Shown here: positions 51,186-61,949 of the stretch, piece after piece
How positions within the stretch are numbered: position 1 is the first letter of the stretch
Layout: every line of letters begins with the position of its first letter
NCBI GenBank assembly: GCA_024220505.1
Contig: JAKZZE010000025.1
Location: 62,001-126,000, forward strand
Direction of reading: 5' to 3'
DNA length: 64,000 bases
Source: Rhizopus arrhizus
Lineage: Eukaryota > Mucoromycota > Mucoromycetes > Mucorales > Rhizopodaceae
Program-made: the position numbers and the translations under genes
The notes under the pieces: model-generated
Seen by the model: the letters and a program-made list of their open reading frames with translations, nothing else
What the model was told of the DNA's origin: nothing
Database searches by the model: none

Positions 51186-52099
51186 TTGCCAATTTTCGTT
51201 TTGCAAGTCCTTCTGTCGTCAAATTTCTGATTTTTGACACTGCAAATAATTGGTGATTTTCAACGTTATCAGTCATTGACAGTCACTGCTAACATCAAAA
51301 TTTCAACGTTCTAAATAACTTCGAATAAACGAAAAAAATTAAAATGCTTTGTATTGCACCTTTTTGAATTTTAAAAAAAGATTTAGATGCGAAAAAAATA
51401 AAAAAATTTAACAATTTTATTATTTTTTTTGTGGTGTAAGTATTCATAGAGTTATTCATGTTTTAAAAAAGTGTCTTTTTTTTTCAAATAATCTCTTTTT
51501 GGAAAGCCTGTTCTCCTCTATCGTTGAAAGACCGATATTTTATTTTATTTTATTTTTGAGGGCAAAATGCGGAAATCAAAAGCACATTGTGATTATTTTG
51601 ATCAAAAGAATACATATTAGGAAGGTAGTCTGTGATCTTTAGCTTAGTTCATTTAAAGCGTGTAACAGAACGTAACAAAATAGTTGCGTTTGGGAAAAAA
51701 AAGAAGCTGAAGAATTAAAAGTAAAAAAAAAAAAAGACAAAGTCAAAAAAAGACCTAGTGAAAAAAAAAAAAAAAAAAAGAGAGCATAGTAATAAAAAGT
51801 TCCTTATTCAAATGAAAACAATAATCTAAGAGCAAATATGTTTTATAAAAATACAAATGCTTTTACATTATAACAAAAGAATACGTGTATATTTTAAAAA
51901 GAATAAAAAAAAAAAGAAGCTTTGTTAACATCTTGTTAGAAGGCAATTATAATTAATAGATACAAGCACAATCTTTTTGTTTTTCAAGTAAATAGATTGC
52001 TTTATTATTTTTTATGGCAAATAATACAAGAGAATATATGTTTTTAAGCTTATATTAGTTCATTACTTACTTTATGTTTACACATGGGTGTAATTTGCA

Positions 52100-52132
52100 A
52101 TTAGCCATTAGCCATTAGCCATTAGCCATTAG
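52100..52132 (+). repeat. Tandem repeat of ATTAGCC (4.7 copies)
   Basis: Four perfect 7-bp units and five more bases. Confidence 0.95.
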
Positions 52133-52889
52133 AGATGTTAACATTGCCAACTTCCTTTATCAAAAAGGGCTTTTCAACAACAAGCAGTAATATAAGTTTG
52201 ATATTCTTATAGTTTTATCGTGTTAAAACGAACAACTTTGCTCATGTGGCTCATGTTCGTCATCCGAATGTGGCCCATTAGGAATTCCTAATGTAAAAAA
52301 AAAAAAAAAAAAAAAAAAAAACTGACATTAGACTTGGTTGTTATTATTATTTTTATAAGCTTACATTTGACTAGTGCTTGAGCTTTCCCTTTTTTTTTGC
52401 TTTGTGCCTTTGGCATCTAGTGTATTCCATGAAACAAAACAAGGGAGAAAAAAAAAAGATATTGTTTTACTGCTATAATTTGTTAAGATACCGACTTTTT
52501 TTTTTATTTCAAGTAAAAATAAAATAAAATAAAATAACAACCTTCCTCCTAAACATATTGCATTCAAGTAATAAAACTTACTCAAGCAATGTATTAGTTA
52601 TCTTTTGGGATACCATTAAATGTAAACTATATGAAAAGCAACAGTTTTTGATTTCTAATATGGATAGACATTGAATAAGTGTAACATTGGTAAAATAAGG
52701 CTACAAAAAAGCACTTTTCTTTTTTTTTTTCTTTTTTTTCTTCTCTTTTTTATAAAAGGTAAGTTCTTAATATTATATAAATTGTATTCCTGTTCTAACG
52801 GTACTTGTACTTTAGTAATATTGTATTGATTGCTTTCTTGATGTTTTAAATGGTCTTTATAAAGTCTTTTTCCCAGGATTATCATTGCT

Positions 52890-53280
52890 TCTTCTTTTAC
52901 TTGTTGGTATAAGCTTGACTGGTGTCTTTTTTTCTTTTCTTTTTTTTAATGGTCCATCTAAAGCAAGATACTATTACTTTTACTACATACACTCAATAGC
53001 TAATATTTATTATAGATGCGTACTGTTTCCTTTTTTTTTTTTTTTTACTTGTTGGTAAAGCTTAGCTAGTTTTCTTCTCTTAGCCCATCTAAAGAAAGGT
53101 ACTATTACTTTTACTACATATACTCAATAACTAATAATTGTTATAGATGCCTGCTGCTTTTTTTACTTGTGAGTATACGCTTAGCTAGTTTTCTTCCCAT
53201 GGTCTATCTAAAGAAAGGTACTATTACTTTTACTACATATACACGATAGCTAATAATTGTCATAGATGAATGCTGCTTTG
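52890..53280 (+). repeat. Three tandem copies of a ~120-bp unit
   Basis: Each copy has TTTTACTTGTTGGTA-like, CTAAAGAAAGGTACTATTAC and TTATAGATG parts in the same order; ACTATTACTTTTACTACATA starts at 52970, 53101 and 53220. Copies differ by several percent and by T-run length. Confidence 0.88.
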
Positions 53281-53647
53281 CTTTGGCCTCTTCTATCTCT
53301 TTTCTGTCTTTGCTTTGGTTCTTAAGTACTGATGTCTTTTCTTTTGCTTTGAGTGTCCAAGTCCTTGAATCCTTTGAATCCTTACGTCTTTGAATCCTTG
53401 GGCTCGGCTTTTTTTTTCTTTTTTTTTTTGAAAAATTTTAAAGTTCCACAAGGTTAATTGATATATTTTTAGATTAGATGCTGCTATTCTGGTGACATTA
53501 GGTAAGTCAAGTACACTTTTAAAACGCTACAAGCAAAGAAATATCATATTTTGTTATTATTATTTTATTCAAATAAAAAAAAAGCTATTTTTTATAAACA
53601 AAATCCCTATTTTTTTGTATATATAAAGCAATATTTATTGCAATATG

Positions 53648-53797
53648 AATGGTCAATAAAGAAGTATATAAGCTATATGAGTGGTTCATAAAGAAATATA
53701 TAAGGCAATATGAGTGGTCAATAAAGAAGTATATAAGGCAATAGGAGTGTTCGATGAAGAAGTATATAAGGCAATATGAGCGGTCGATAAAAGAACA
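53648..53797 (+). repeat. 33-bp minisatellite, about 4.5 copies
   Basis: Unit starts are 53648, 53681, 53714, 53747 and 53780 (GTGGTCAATAAAGAAGTATA). Because 33 is a multiple of three, a minus-strand frame (53585-53833) stays open and repeats an 11-residue unit like YCLIYFFIDHS; I see no other sign that it is a gene. Confidence 0.9.
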
Positions 53798-53833
53798 AAA
53801 AGACATATAAAGTAATGTTTTAAAAAGTATCAT

Positions 53834-54340
53834 TCGTTGCCCAAACGTTGACTATCATTGATTAAAACGTAAAAAATGCTTCAGTAAAAGAACACTAAAT
53901 GACCTCCTCTTGCTTGCGTAAAAGTTATTTAACGATTACTGCTCTGCCTCGAAAATCGTTTAAAACAGCAATAAAATTCCGCGGATTTGCGTTAAACTTC
54001 GCGTAGTTGCGCTCATTTATGCTAAAAAACTGCGTTTAATATCTCCAATTATTTGCAGTGTGACGCGGATTTTCTCGACCTTCAGAAGTCGTATCTCGAC
54101 CCGGATTTTTTTAATGATCTTCTATTTGCCCGCACTCTTGCTTGGAGTAATAGGATGGAGGAAAAAAACAACGGAACTTCGAGAATCTCGCAGTTGACCA
54201 TTTTTGGTATAATAAACTCCGCTTGAAAATAGCAGAATCGTGTTCTGTGACCTCAATAACCATATTAAGCTTATTAAACTCCGCACGCGGAGTTTATATA
54301 TGTATATATAGTATGTGGACGGTAAATCTTTCACAGATCC
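53834..54340. other. Unassigned region with CG-rich pockets and an inverted repeat
   Basis: Contains the pair AAACTCCGC-AC-GCGGAGTTT (about 54283-54302), several other GCGGA/CTCCGC words and a 21-bp stretch shared inverted with 49312. It could be the end of an unknown element. No gene seen. Confidence 0.4.
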
Positions 54341-54831
54341 TAGTCAAATAAGATGACATGGTTGTAATATAGTTTAGTGATAGTATGAGCATGTTGAATA
54401 AGGAATGACGATTACTTACCGGATCATCATTAGTCATGAAAACATTTATCCTGACTGAGACATTATTGTTAGCAATGATATCCAATCACGGAACTAAAGG
54501 TCATTATATTCATCCGTACCGTCTCCTTAAATAGTCTTTATCCAGAGTTATCTGAAACCATCCCAATAGCATAATTGACAATACAAGCTAGGAACAGGCT
54601 AAACTAATAATTAGAAATAGTAATCATCTATTCTGTCAAATTGATTATAAATCTGTCCTAATTCTTTATCCGTATCATGTCTATAAATACTCTCATTTTT
54701 TACATGTGGAATTATTTTTTGGAATGATACAATAGTTATCTTAACTTAATAAAGAGATACCAAGTTCTAACAGTATTTCTTTATCTTTGATTGCTATATT
54801 ATATTTACTTAAAACTCCCCTTTCCTAAACA
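54341..54831 (-). repeat. Truncated LTR (copy A of the TGTTTAGGAA family)
   Basis: The minus strand begins TGTTTAGGAAAGGGGAG at 54831 and follows the LTR at 59561-60216 for about 490 bp, then diverges at 54341. It interrupts the LINE ORF2 frame (54832 onward). Confidence 0.82.
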
Positions 54832-55240
54832 GTTGCAAAGGTGATCATGGATATGATCAATATAATTACATGCGGAAGCCCTATCGGGAAATGCAAGAGA
54901 TGGGTGTGGAGGAAGTATTAAGGATAATTTTTCTATAAACACTTTCCTATGTAATCCACGGTATTTGGGACGCTTGAGTTTGTTAATGTTCCAAGTGATC
55001 CGTGGGGGTGGCGGCAGAGCAGTGAGTGTGTCTTGGACAGAAAAAGACAGAGTCATGAACTTGTGGTTGGAGTTGAGTGATAGATCATCGCGAATACGAA
55101 GGGTCGGTGTGAGTAGTTCTACTGTGCTGAAGAAGTAGTCAATGATACTGGTGCCCTGAAATGTATACGAGGTGGGTTGTCCATGAGTAAGGCGTTCATT
55201 CCATAAAATAAGATTGTTGGCCGTCATCCAGTTAAATATC
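54832..55240 (-). pseudogene. LINE ORF2 fragment: end of endonuclease domain
   Basis: The frame reads QQIFNWMTANNLILWNERL, then SIIDYFF and LNSNHKFMTLSF, the C-terminal strand and the SDH-like motif of LINE endonucleases, with Asn in place of Asp. It is the continuation of the ORF2 start at 58851-59342, separated by an LTR with Tc1-like C and D inside. The RT domain that should follow is absent because the frame is cut at 54831 by an LTR. Confidence 0.82.
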
Positions 55241-55890
55241 TGTTGAGATATTTGCAGATAATGAAGTGAGAAAAAAGAAAGGAAATAGTGCTTGAAAACT
55301 AGTGAATGAGTCTCTATGTAACCTCTTTATTAGATTTCAAGACGAGCGAGAGAACCCATTTAATCAAACTACGCCTTTATATAGGAAATGAAATTATTCA
55401 GGGACCGAAGTGAGTTCAAGGTCAATTTTAGTATTGAGCTTGAACAATATAAATATTGTATGTGAGCTTTAAGGAATATGTAATAAGTAATATTATGTAT
55501 TCAGTACTTGTTATTTCTTATACAGTGGGTGAAAAAACTCTAAAAACGTTATGATGTTATTAGCGTTTTTGGTTGTTCTGTTTTACCAAATTGGTGTATC
55601 ACCGTGAAATTTTGCACATATGTAGCACTGATAGTAACGTATCATATACTATATTTTCAATCTCAGATGATAAATATTGATCCGGAATCAATTGCTAAAA
55701 GGAGACTGGTTTATTTTTAGAGTTTTTTCACTTCCATAAATGTCGGATACACGGACCGACAGACAGACTTTGCGGACTTTTATTGACATATTATGAGTCA
55801 TAAAGACTCCAAAAGTATAAAAAAAGCCATTTTTCTCTTTTTCTTCAAATTTTTCCGTTTAATTTTTTAAATTTCCTAAACGCTTCAATC

Positions 55891-56909
55891 ATGCCTAAAT
55901 CTCTCTCAGCTGACATCAAAAACGATATAAAGTCCGCTCTACTTGCCGGAAAAGACTCTATGGATGTTGCAAACCGCTTTGGGGTTACGTATGCAACGGT
56001 TAATAACTATGCGAACAAGTTTTTCCCTAACCGACAGCGTGGGCTTGGTGGTAGACCGACGGTTGTGTCCGCTCAGACGAAGAGATTCATCAAAATTCAG
56101 GTTGTACAAGGCCAACTCAAGACTGCGAAGGAAGTACATGACAAACTCATGGAGCTGGGGTATTCAATATCATACAAAACCGCTATAAACGTATTGAAAT
56201 CGATGAACTTTGCCGCAATTAAGGTCAAAAAGCCTTTGTTAACCGCAAACCACATGAAGAGACGGCTAGCATGGGCCAAAAAGTACCAAAGCTGGACTAC
56301 AGTTACTGGCAACGTGTAGTGTTTTCTGATGAAGCACAAGTCAATATTTGGAGCTCTGACGGATGCAAATACTACTGGTCAATACCAGAGGGCCCTCTTA
56401 AGCCTCACCATATCGATGTAACAGTCAAGCATGGAGGCGGTAGTTTAATGATGTGGGGGTGCATGACCTATGAGGGACCTGGGTACGCCTGTCAAATATA
56501 CGATGGAACTATGAATTCGGATCTTTACCAACAAATATTGGACACAACACTTCGGGAAACAATGGAATACTATGATATGGATTGGTCTACAGTATATTTT
56601 CAGCACGATGGTGATCCAAAGCATCGTTCCAAGTCGACCATCCAATGGCTAACTGCTAATAGAGTCAACTATATTGATGACTGGCCAGCCCAAAGTCCTG
56701 ATCTTAACCCTATTGAGCATCTTTGGCATCATTTGAAGTTGAAGTTATCGTTATATGACAAGGAAGCCAAAGGTGTTCATGAATTGTGGGAAAGACTTGA
56801 AAAGGAATGGAACTCCTTTGATAAAGAAGTTTGCAGAAGGTATATTGACACTATGCGTGCACGTATTAAGGCAGTAATCGATGCCAATGGTGGATCTACG
56901 AAGTATTAA
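55891..56909 (+). pseudogene. Tc1-like transposase of element C, one frameshift
   Basis: Starts MPKSLSADIKN. HTH is VANRFGVTYATVNNYANKFF. After KKYQSWTT one extra base (about 56296-56300) shifts the frame. The second part carries VVFSDEAQVN, YFQHDGDPKHRS and AQSPDLNPIEHLW (35 residues between second Asp and Glu) and ends NGGSTKY. It is otherwise complete and close to element G's transposase. An assembly error could explain the shift. Confidence 0.9.
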
Positions 56910-57081
56910 GTCATCTATAACATAATAAAAGTAAAAGGAAAAAACTCTAAAAATAAACCTACAACACTTCCATCGCTTTTGCGGACTGTTAAATAATATT
57001 CTGAGATTAAAACTTTCATGAGATGTAACAGAAAGTCAAACAAACATGTCATAAAGTTGTTGCATCATCTAAGTCACTATA

Positions 57082-58727
57082 CAGTTGCCGTCAAAACTGG
57101 TCGCATGTTTTCATATTTTGCCTATACACGTTGCGGTCTACTTCATTTCTTAGTTTATAGCAATGTAGTATACACCATTCGAAAGAGCAAACTCTGGGTA
57201 ACTCAGTGGTAGTACAAGTATTGCAGTAGATCCAGTGTATCGGTAATAACTGGCCCTCAAAGTCCGACGGTACATGCGACCAGTTTTGACGGCGTTTATA
57301 AGTGACATAATATAGTCACAAAAATGTGACTTAATTGTAAATTTTTTATATTTTTTTCTTCTCTTTCTTCTATTATAATAATATTGTTTAAATGTAAGTG
57401 TTTTTTTGCTACATTGCGACACCCCATTAAGAAATTGCACCATTGCAGATTCGACATGCGCGCAATTTCAACCGACAAAGTAAACAGCATTTCCTCATTG
57501 CTAAGATCCAAGAAGTCAAACAGCAAAATAGCAAAACAAGTTGGTGTTAGTCGTACTACTGTTCAGAAGTACCGCTCATCTCTGAAGATGAGTGGAAATG
57601 TTAATGAAGGTGGTCGTCCATCTCTAATTAGTCAACGCATGGTAAGCTACATCCGGAGATTAGTCACCTTGGGAAGAAAAAATAATGCTGTAGAGATCCA
57701 AAAAGCTCTAAAAGAAGAATTTGGAATGTCTGTAAGTGACAGTACCGTACGCCGCGTCCTTAAAAAAGCTGGCTTTATAGCATTTGTCAAGCCTCAAAAA
57801 CCATTGCTGCGAACGCAAAACATCATTAAACGCCTTCAATGGGCTAAATCGCACCAACATTGGACTGTGGACGACTGGAAACGGGTCATATTCTCAGATG
57901 AGACCAAAATAAATCGTTTTGCATCCGACGGAAAGGCTTATACATGGAAACTACCCCATGAGGAGTTGAACTCGCGACATGTACAGCAAACCGTCAAGCA
58001 TGGGGGTGGCAATATTATGGTCTGGAGCTGCATTACATGGGAAGGTGTTGGGTGGATAGTTGATGTAGGTCATCCTATGAATAGCGAAGCCTATCTTGAG
58101 GTCTTAAAAGATGACTTACTGAAGACAATGGAGAGTTATGGCTTGGATTCTTCCAAAATAGTGTTTCAGCAGGATAATGATCCCAAGCATACATCGAAGG
58201 TAGTGAAAGAATGGATTGACCAGCAGCCATTCGAGGTATTGGAATGGCCTCCTCAGTCCCCAGACCTAAATCCTATAGAGCATATGTGGGCACATTTAAA
58301 GAGAGAGCTACTTCATAGCTATGAGGCACCACCAAGTAGTATGCATGAGCTATGGGAGCGTATAGGTAAGATCTGGTATGCCATTTCTAAAGAGGAATGC
58401 CAAAAATACATCGAAAGTATGCCGAAAAGGTGTGCTGCAGTTATTAAAGCAAAAGGTCGTTGGACTAAGTATTGATTTTTTTAAATAAAGTATATCAAAA
58501 CGTTTACTTATAAACGCCGTCAAAACTGGTCGCATGTACCGTCGGACTTTGAGGGCCAGTTATTACCGATACACTGGATCTACTGCAATACTTGTACTAC
58601 CACTGAGTTACCCAGAGTTTGCTCTTTCGAATGGTGTATACTACATTGCTATAAACTAAGAAATGAAGTAGACCGCAACGTGTATAGGCAAAATATGAAA
58701 ACATGCGACCAGTTTTGACGGCAACTG
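57082..58727 (+). mobile_element. Tc1/mariner-like element D, nested in C, apparently intact
   Basis: 1646 bp, TA at 57080-57081 and 58728-58729. Inverted repeats of about 215 bp start CAGTTGCCGTCAAAACTGG; the outer motif recurs inverted at 57273-57294, with the mirror on the right at 58509-58530. The repeats match almost perfectly. Confidence 0.93.
57456..58475 (+). CDS. Tc1-like transposase of element D (339 aa)
   Basis: I choose the ATG at 57456 (MRAISTDKVNS), which gives the usual length; the upstream ATG at 57384 adds 24 residues without family support. HTH is KIAKQVGVSRTTVQKYRSSL. Catalytic blocks are VIFSDETKIN, VFQQDNDPKHTS and PQSPDLNPIEHMW, with 34 residues between second Asp and Glu (DD34E). 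The C-terminus is IESMPKRCAAVIKAKGRWTK. All is in one frame. Confidence 0.94.
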   Translation: MRAISTDKVNSISSLLRSKKSNSKIAKQVGVSRTTVQKYRSSLKMSGNVNEGGRPSLISQRMVSYIRRLVTLGRKNNAVEIQKALKEEFGMSVSDSTVRRVLKKAGFIAFVKPQKPLLRTQNIIKRLQWAKSHQHWTVDDWKRVIFSDETKINRFASDGKAYTWKLPHEELNSRHVQQTVKHGGGNIMVWSCITWEGVGWIVDVGHPMNSEAYLEVLKDDLLKTMESYGLDSSKIVFQQDNDPKHTSKVVKEWIDQQPFEVLEWPPQSPDLNPIEHMWAHLKRELLHSYEAPPSSMHELWERIGKIWYAISKEECQKYIESMPKRCAAVIKAKGRWTKY

Positions 58728-58850
58728 TATATGCTCACAGAGGCTAAAAACAGAAAAAATGCCTGACGTTTTTAGAGTTTTTTCACCCACTGTATAAGAT
58801 CTGAGTAATCTCATACGAATAATAAGTATTTAATGAGGTAAATACGACAT

Positions 58851-59342
58851 CTATCGACCAGTGGAGTTTGTTCTAGTATCGCCGGTAAAGTCTCCCATTC
58901 TTGCATTGAAATCCCCATAAATAATGGTGGTGGTTGTACGTGGCATATGCAAAGACAGTAAATCTAGTATTTGTTGTATGGCTTCAGTGTCTAAAGAAGG
59001 GGGTAGATATAGACAGTGGATGAGTATTTTTTTAGAGAGAATAATAGATAAGGAATACTTAGCTAATAGAGGATATTCATGAGTAAGTTGGTAAACAGGT
59101 AGGTTGCATTCTGGGTTAACCAGAAGGGCCAGACCAAGGGTACCACGGTGAACGTTGAAAGAGTTGGCTGGTAATCCATATGTATGATATTGAGTCCAAG
59201 AGGATGGGTATTTGTTTGGTGAAAGAAGCCATGTTTCAGTGATAAATAGAAGGTCAGAGTCTTGTGAGAATTGAAGTAAAGGTGAGATAGCTTGTCTAGG
59301 AAGGCCCGTGGCATTAAAGAGAGAAATTCTTAAAGAACTCAT
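58851..59342 (-). pseudogene. LINE ORF2 fragment: start of endonuclease domain
   Basis: The ATG at 59342 begins MSSLRISLFNATGLPRQ, an endonuclease/exonuclease/phosphatase-type start. LFITETWLL has the catalytic Glu and IIYGDFNARMGD the Asp/Asn pair. It lies 7 bp after the end of ORF1. The frame stops after the insertion of an LTR at 58849. The remaining part is at 54832-55240. Confidence 0.87.
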
Positions 59343-59348
59343 TTCTTT

Positions 59349-61222
59349 AATGCGAAGCAGGAGGTGAAGTGCCGGTGGGTAGTTCGTCTACGGCTTCCAT
59401 GTCAAGGTCATTATCAGATACATCATTGAAAATATCGTGGGTTGTTTGTTGTTGAGATGTCTGATCGAAGATTGAAGTTAACTTTGTGTTATACCTATCT
59501 GCCATAATTTCGTCGTATCTGGTGCGGGAAATCCATTCTTGGTCTAGGAAATAGCGAGCTTGTTTAGGAAGGGGAGCTTTAGGTAAAATGTAATAGCAAC
59601 AAAGATAAAGAAATACTGTTAGAACTTGGTATCTCTTTATTAAGTTAAGATAACTACTATCAGATAAAAAAAATTCTACATGTAAAAAGTGGGAGTATTT
59701 ATAGACATGATACGGATAAAGAATTAGGACAGATTTATAATCAATTTGACAGAATAGATGATTACTATTTCTAATTATTAGTTTAGCCTGTTCCTAGCTT
59801 GTATTGTCAATTATGCTATTGGGATGGTTTCAGATAACTCTGGATAAAGACTATTTAAGGAGACGGTACGGATGAATATAATGACCTTTAGTTCCGTGAT
59901 TGGATATCATTGCTAACAATAATATCTCAGTCAGGATAAATGTTTTCATGACTAATGATGATCCGGTAAGTAATCGTCATTCCTTATTCAACATGCTCAT
60001 ACTATCACTAAACTATATTACAACCATGTCATCTTATTTGACTATGTGAAGTAAATATGAATAAAGCTTAATATAAAAATCTAATCAAAGTATTCTATTG
60101 ATCTGTGTTGGGAATAATGTTATAAATGATTCCAAGTTATGTCAACATATTATTTAGGATCATATCTGATTCCTTTTACTAAAATAAAGTGACTATAATC
60201 TTATGTATCCTTAACAGAGCTACAGCATATTTGACTGGAGATCTGATGTAGTCAAGTGCGCGAGGGAGACGAAGTTTCTGGAGCCTGATGGCAATGGAAT
60301 CACGTTCTTCCTTAGGAAGTGAGGTGTATTTGGGGTCGGCTAGGATTTTACCATTAAACGGAGTAAAATCGGTTCTAATGTGGATGTTCTTACGGGTGAG
60401 GAGTTCAACAAATTCAGTTTCATAATCGTTGTGAATAAGCACAGCGACTGTATTGCGAGCAGGATAGTGTATGTCAAGGAGACGTGCATTATTGACACCG
60501 AGTTTACGAAAAGTAGTACGAATAGTGCCGACGGGGATACGGGCTTTGGTAGGAATGTAAAGGTATTTAAATCCCTGGTTCTCGGAGGGAGGTTGGAAGA
60601 AGCGTGCTGCAGTGGCTTCTCGTTGCATACGACGTTGTTCAATACGTTGTATTGACGGTTGTTTCAGTGCTTGAAGTTTAATGGGGTTATTCCATGGTGC
60701 ATCCGGGAAAGCGGTAGAGCGGATTTGGGATTCTTGGAGGGTTGGAAATTCCAAGGACGACAGAGGGGTAGTAGTCGAGTGCATGGTATTAATACGTTCT
60801 TGTAAGTGTTGAATTTCACTGCGAGCTGGGGAAAGTTCATTAGTTAGGCGTTCTACAGTTTGACATAACTGTTGTACGAGAGCGGATTGGCTATCGCCAT
60901 TTTTGGGGTCAGATGAGGTGTTAGACTCAGCGTCCATAGTTTGAGATTGGGCCGATGAAGTTTGGGTCCCTAAATACATAGCGTGAATAATTGGATACAA
61001 TTCATAGGCTTTAATAGTTTTGTGGCATGCGGTGCATGTGAATTGGGGTTGGAAAGGTTCTTTAGGTCAGGAGCCGTGTCGATGGAAAGTGGTGGTTTCG
61101 AAACATGCAGGGCACGTCAACTGCTTTCGAACGGCTTGGAATTCAGCTTCCAAAGTAGACAGCTGTGCTTCCGAAAGTGCGGGATCTGGAGTTTTGTTAT
61201 AGGCGCCTCTAAGGGGTCCCAT
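59349..61222 (-). pseudogene. LINE ORF1, interrupted by a solo LTR and one stop
   Basis: Starts MGPLRGAYNKT (61222). An N-terminal Cys pair CPACFETT is followed, after an in-frame TGA at about 61067, by a second pair FTCTACHKTI, a zinc-ribbon arrangement. A coiled coil (LVQQLCQTVERLTNELSPARSEIQ) and a probable RNA-binding region (FRKLGVNNARLLDIHYPA) follow. At 60217 the frame is cut by an LTR; it resumes at 59560 as ARYFLDQEWISRTRYDEIM and ends at 59349. The frame fits again once the LTR is removed. Confidence 0.82.
59561..60216 (+). repeat. Solo LTR in LINE ORF1 (copy B of the TGTTTAGGAA family)
   Basis: 656 bp, TGTTTAGGAA...CCTTAACA, flanked by a perfect 5-bp duplication GAGCT (59556-59560, 60217-60221). 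Its first ~490 bp match copy A (54341-54831) in inverted orientation. Confidence 0.92.
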
Positions 61223-61424
61223 TGCAATTGTTAAAGGTTTTGTTGAATGTGTAGAAAGTCTTTTGAATCGCTTGCCAAATAAAGAAAAAAAGTTATAGAA
61301 ATTAATGGAAAGCGGAAAAAAGGCCATTATTTTAATACAGTCACTTTGACTTAAAATAAACAGGAGCTCTCCACGGAGATAACTCCCCTACAAAAAAAAA
61401 ACTATAAAACAAATAAGCTTGATG

Positions 61425-61949
61425 CTCCATATGAGGGATCTTATAAAGTTAAAAGGATCACCCAATGTGGGTCATATGTACTTGAAGATGAAAATGGGAG
61501 ATTTATTACCTAAAAACTACCCACTATCTGCACTCGAGATAATATCACAGGATGAAGTAATATTCTCAAATAAGTTCTATCAAGTTGAAGCCATCTTAAA
61601 ACATAAAAAAATTAAAGAAAAATATATTTATAAGTGTAGATGAAAAGGTTATGATGAGAATTAAGATACCTGGGAGCCTGCATCTCACTTTGCAGATCTT
61701 AAATTCATAACTGAATATTAGCAAAGAATTGGTATTGTCCCTGAAGACATTAAAATGAAGTATAAAATTCTTGATAAAAAAAAAAGAAAAATCAAATAAT
61801 ACAAATAAGGAATCTAAGTCAAGTAAACGTAAAATACCAATAGACTTAAAAGAAACCAGCTACTCTTCCACAATAATTAATGAAAAGAATAAGAGCCAAG
61901 ATAGACCTAAAAGATCTAAACAATATTGATCATACCTGGGAGGGGATTA
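61425..61949 (+). pseudogene. Chromovirus (Ty3-like) integrase tail with chromodomain, degenerate
   Basis: Reads VKRITQCGSYVLEDENGRF (GPY/F-like end), then a chromodomain-like stretch FYQVEAILKHKKIKEKYIYK, KGYDEN, TWEPASHFADLKF, ending in a Lys-rich tail. Stops replace two expected Trp codons and one more site. A purine tract GGGAGGGGA (61938-61946) leads into the LTR at 61950. Confidence 0.8.

Larger units (their letters stand above)
51186..53584. other. AT-rich intergenic region with simple repeats
   Basis: No gene seen. It contains long A and T runs, an 18-bp perfect palindrome CATTAGGAATTCCTAATG (52276-52293) followed by a run of about 30 A, and the repeats listed separately. Confidence 0.6.
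55523..58792 (+). mobile_element. Tc1/mariner-like element C, broken by element D
   Basis: TA at both ends; inverted ends start CAGTGGGTGAAAAAACTC. The outer motif (55530-55547) recurs inverted at 55713-55730, with a mirror at 56935 and 58770. Element D sits in its right inverted repeat. Without D it is about 1.62 kb. Confidence 0.92.
55241..58849. repeat. Solo LTR inside LINE ORF2, itself split by element C
   Basis: Begins TGTTGAGATATTTGC and ends GGTAAATACGACA. Without element C it is only about 335 bp. TATC lies before it and again 2 bp after it, an imperfect target duplication. It separates the two endonuclease parts of ORF2. Orientation is not determined. Confidence 0.65.

Noticed and set aside
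52100..53797. CRISPR-like array
   Set aside because: Units are head-to-tail with no unique spacers; they are plain tandem repeats in a eukaryotic setting.
61425..61949. Repeat-induced point mutation
   Set aside because: Only a few suitable changes; neighbouring recent elements show no such bias.
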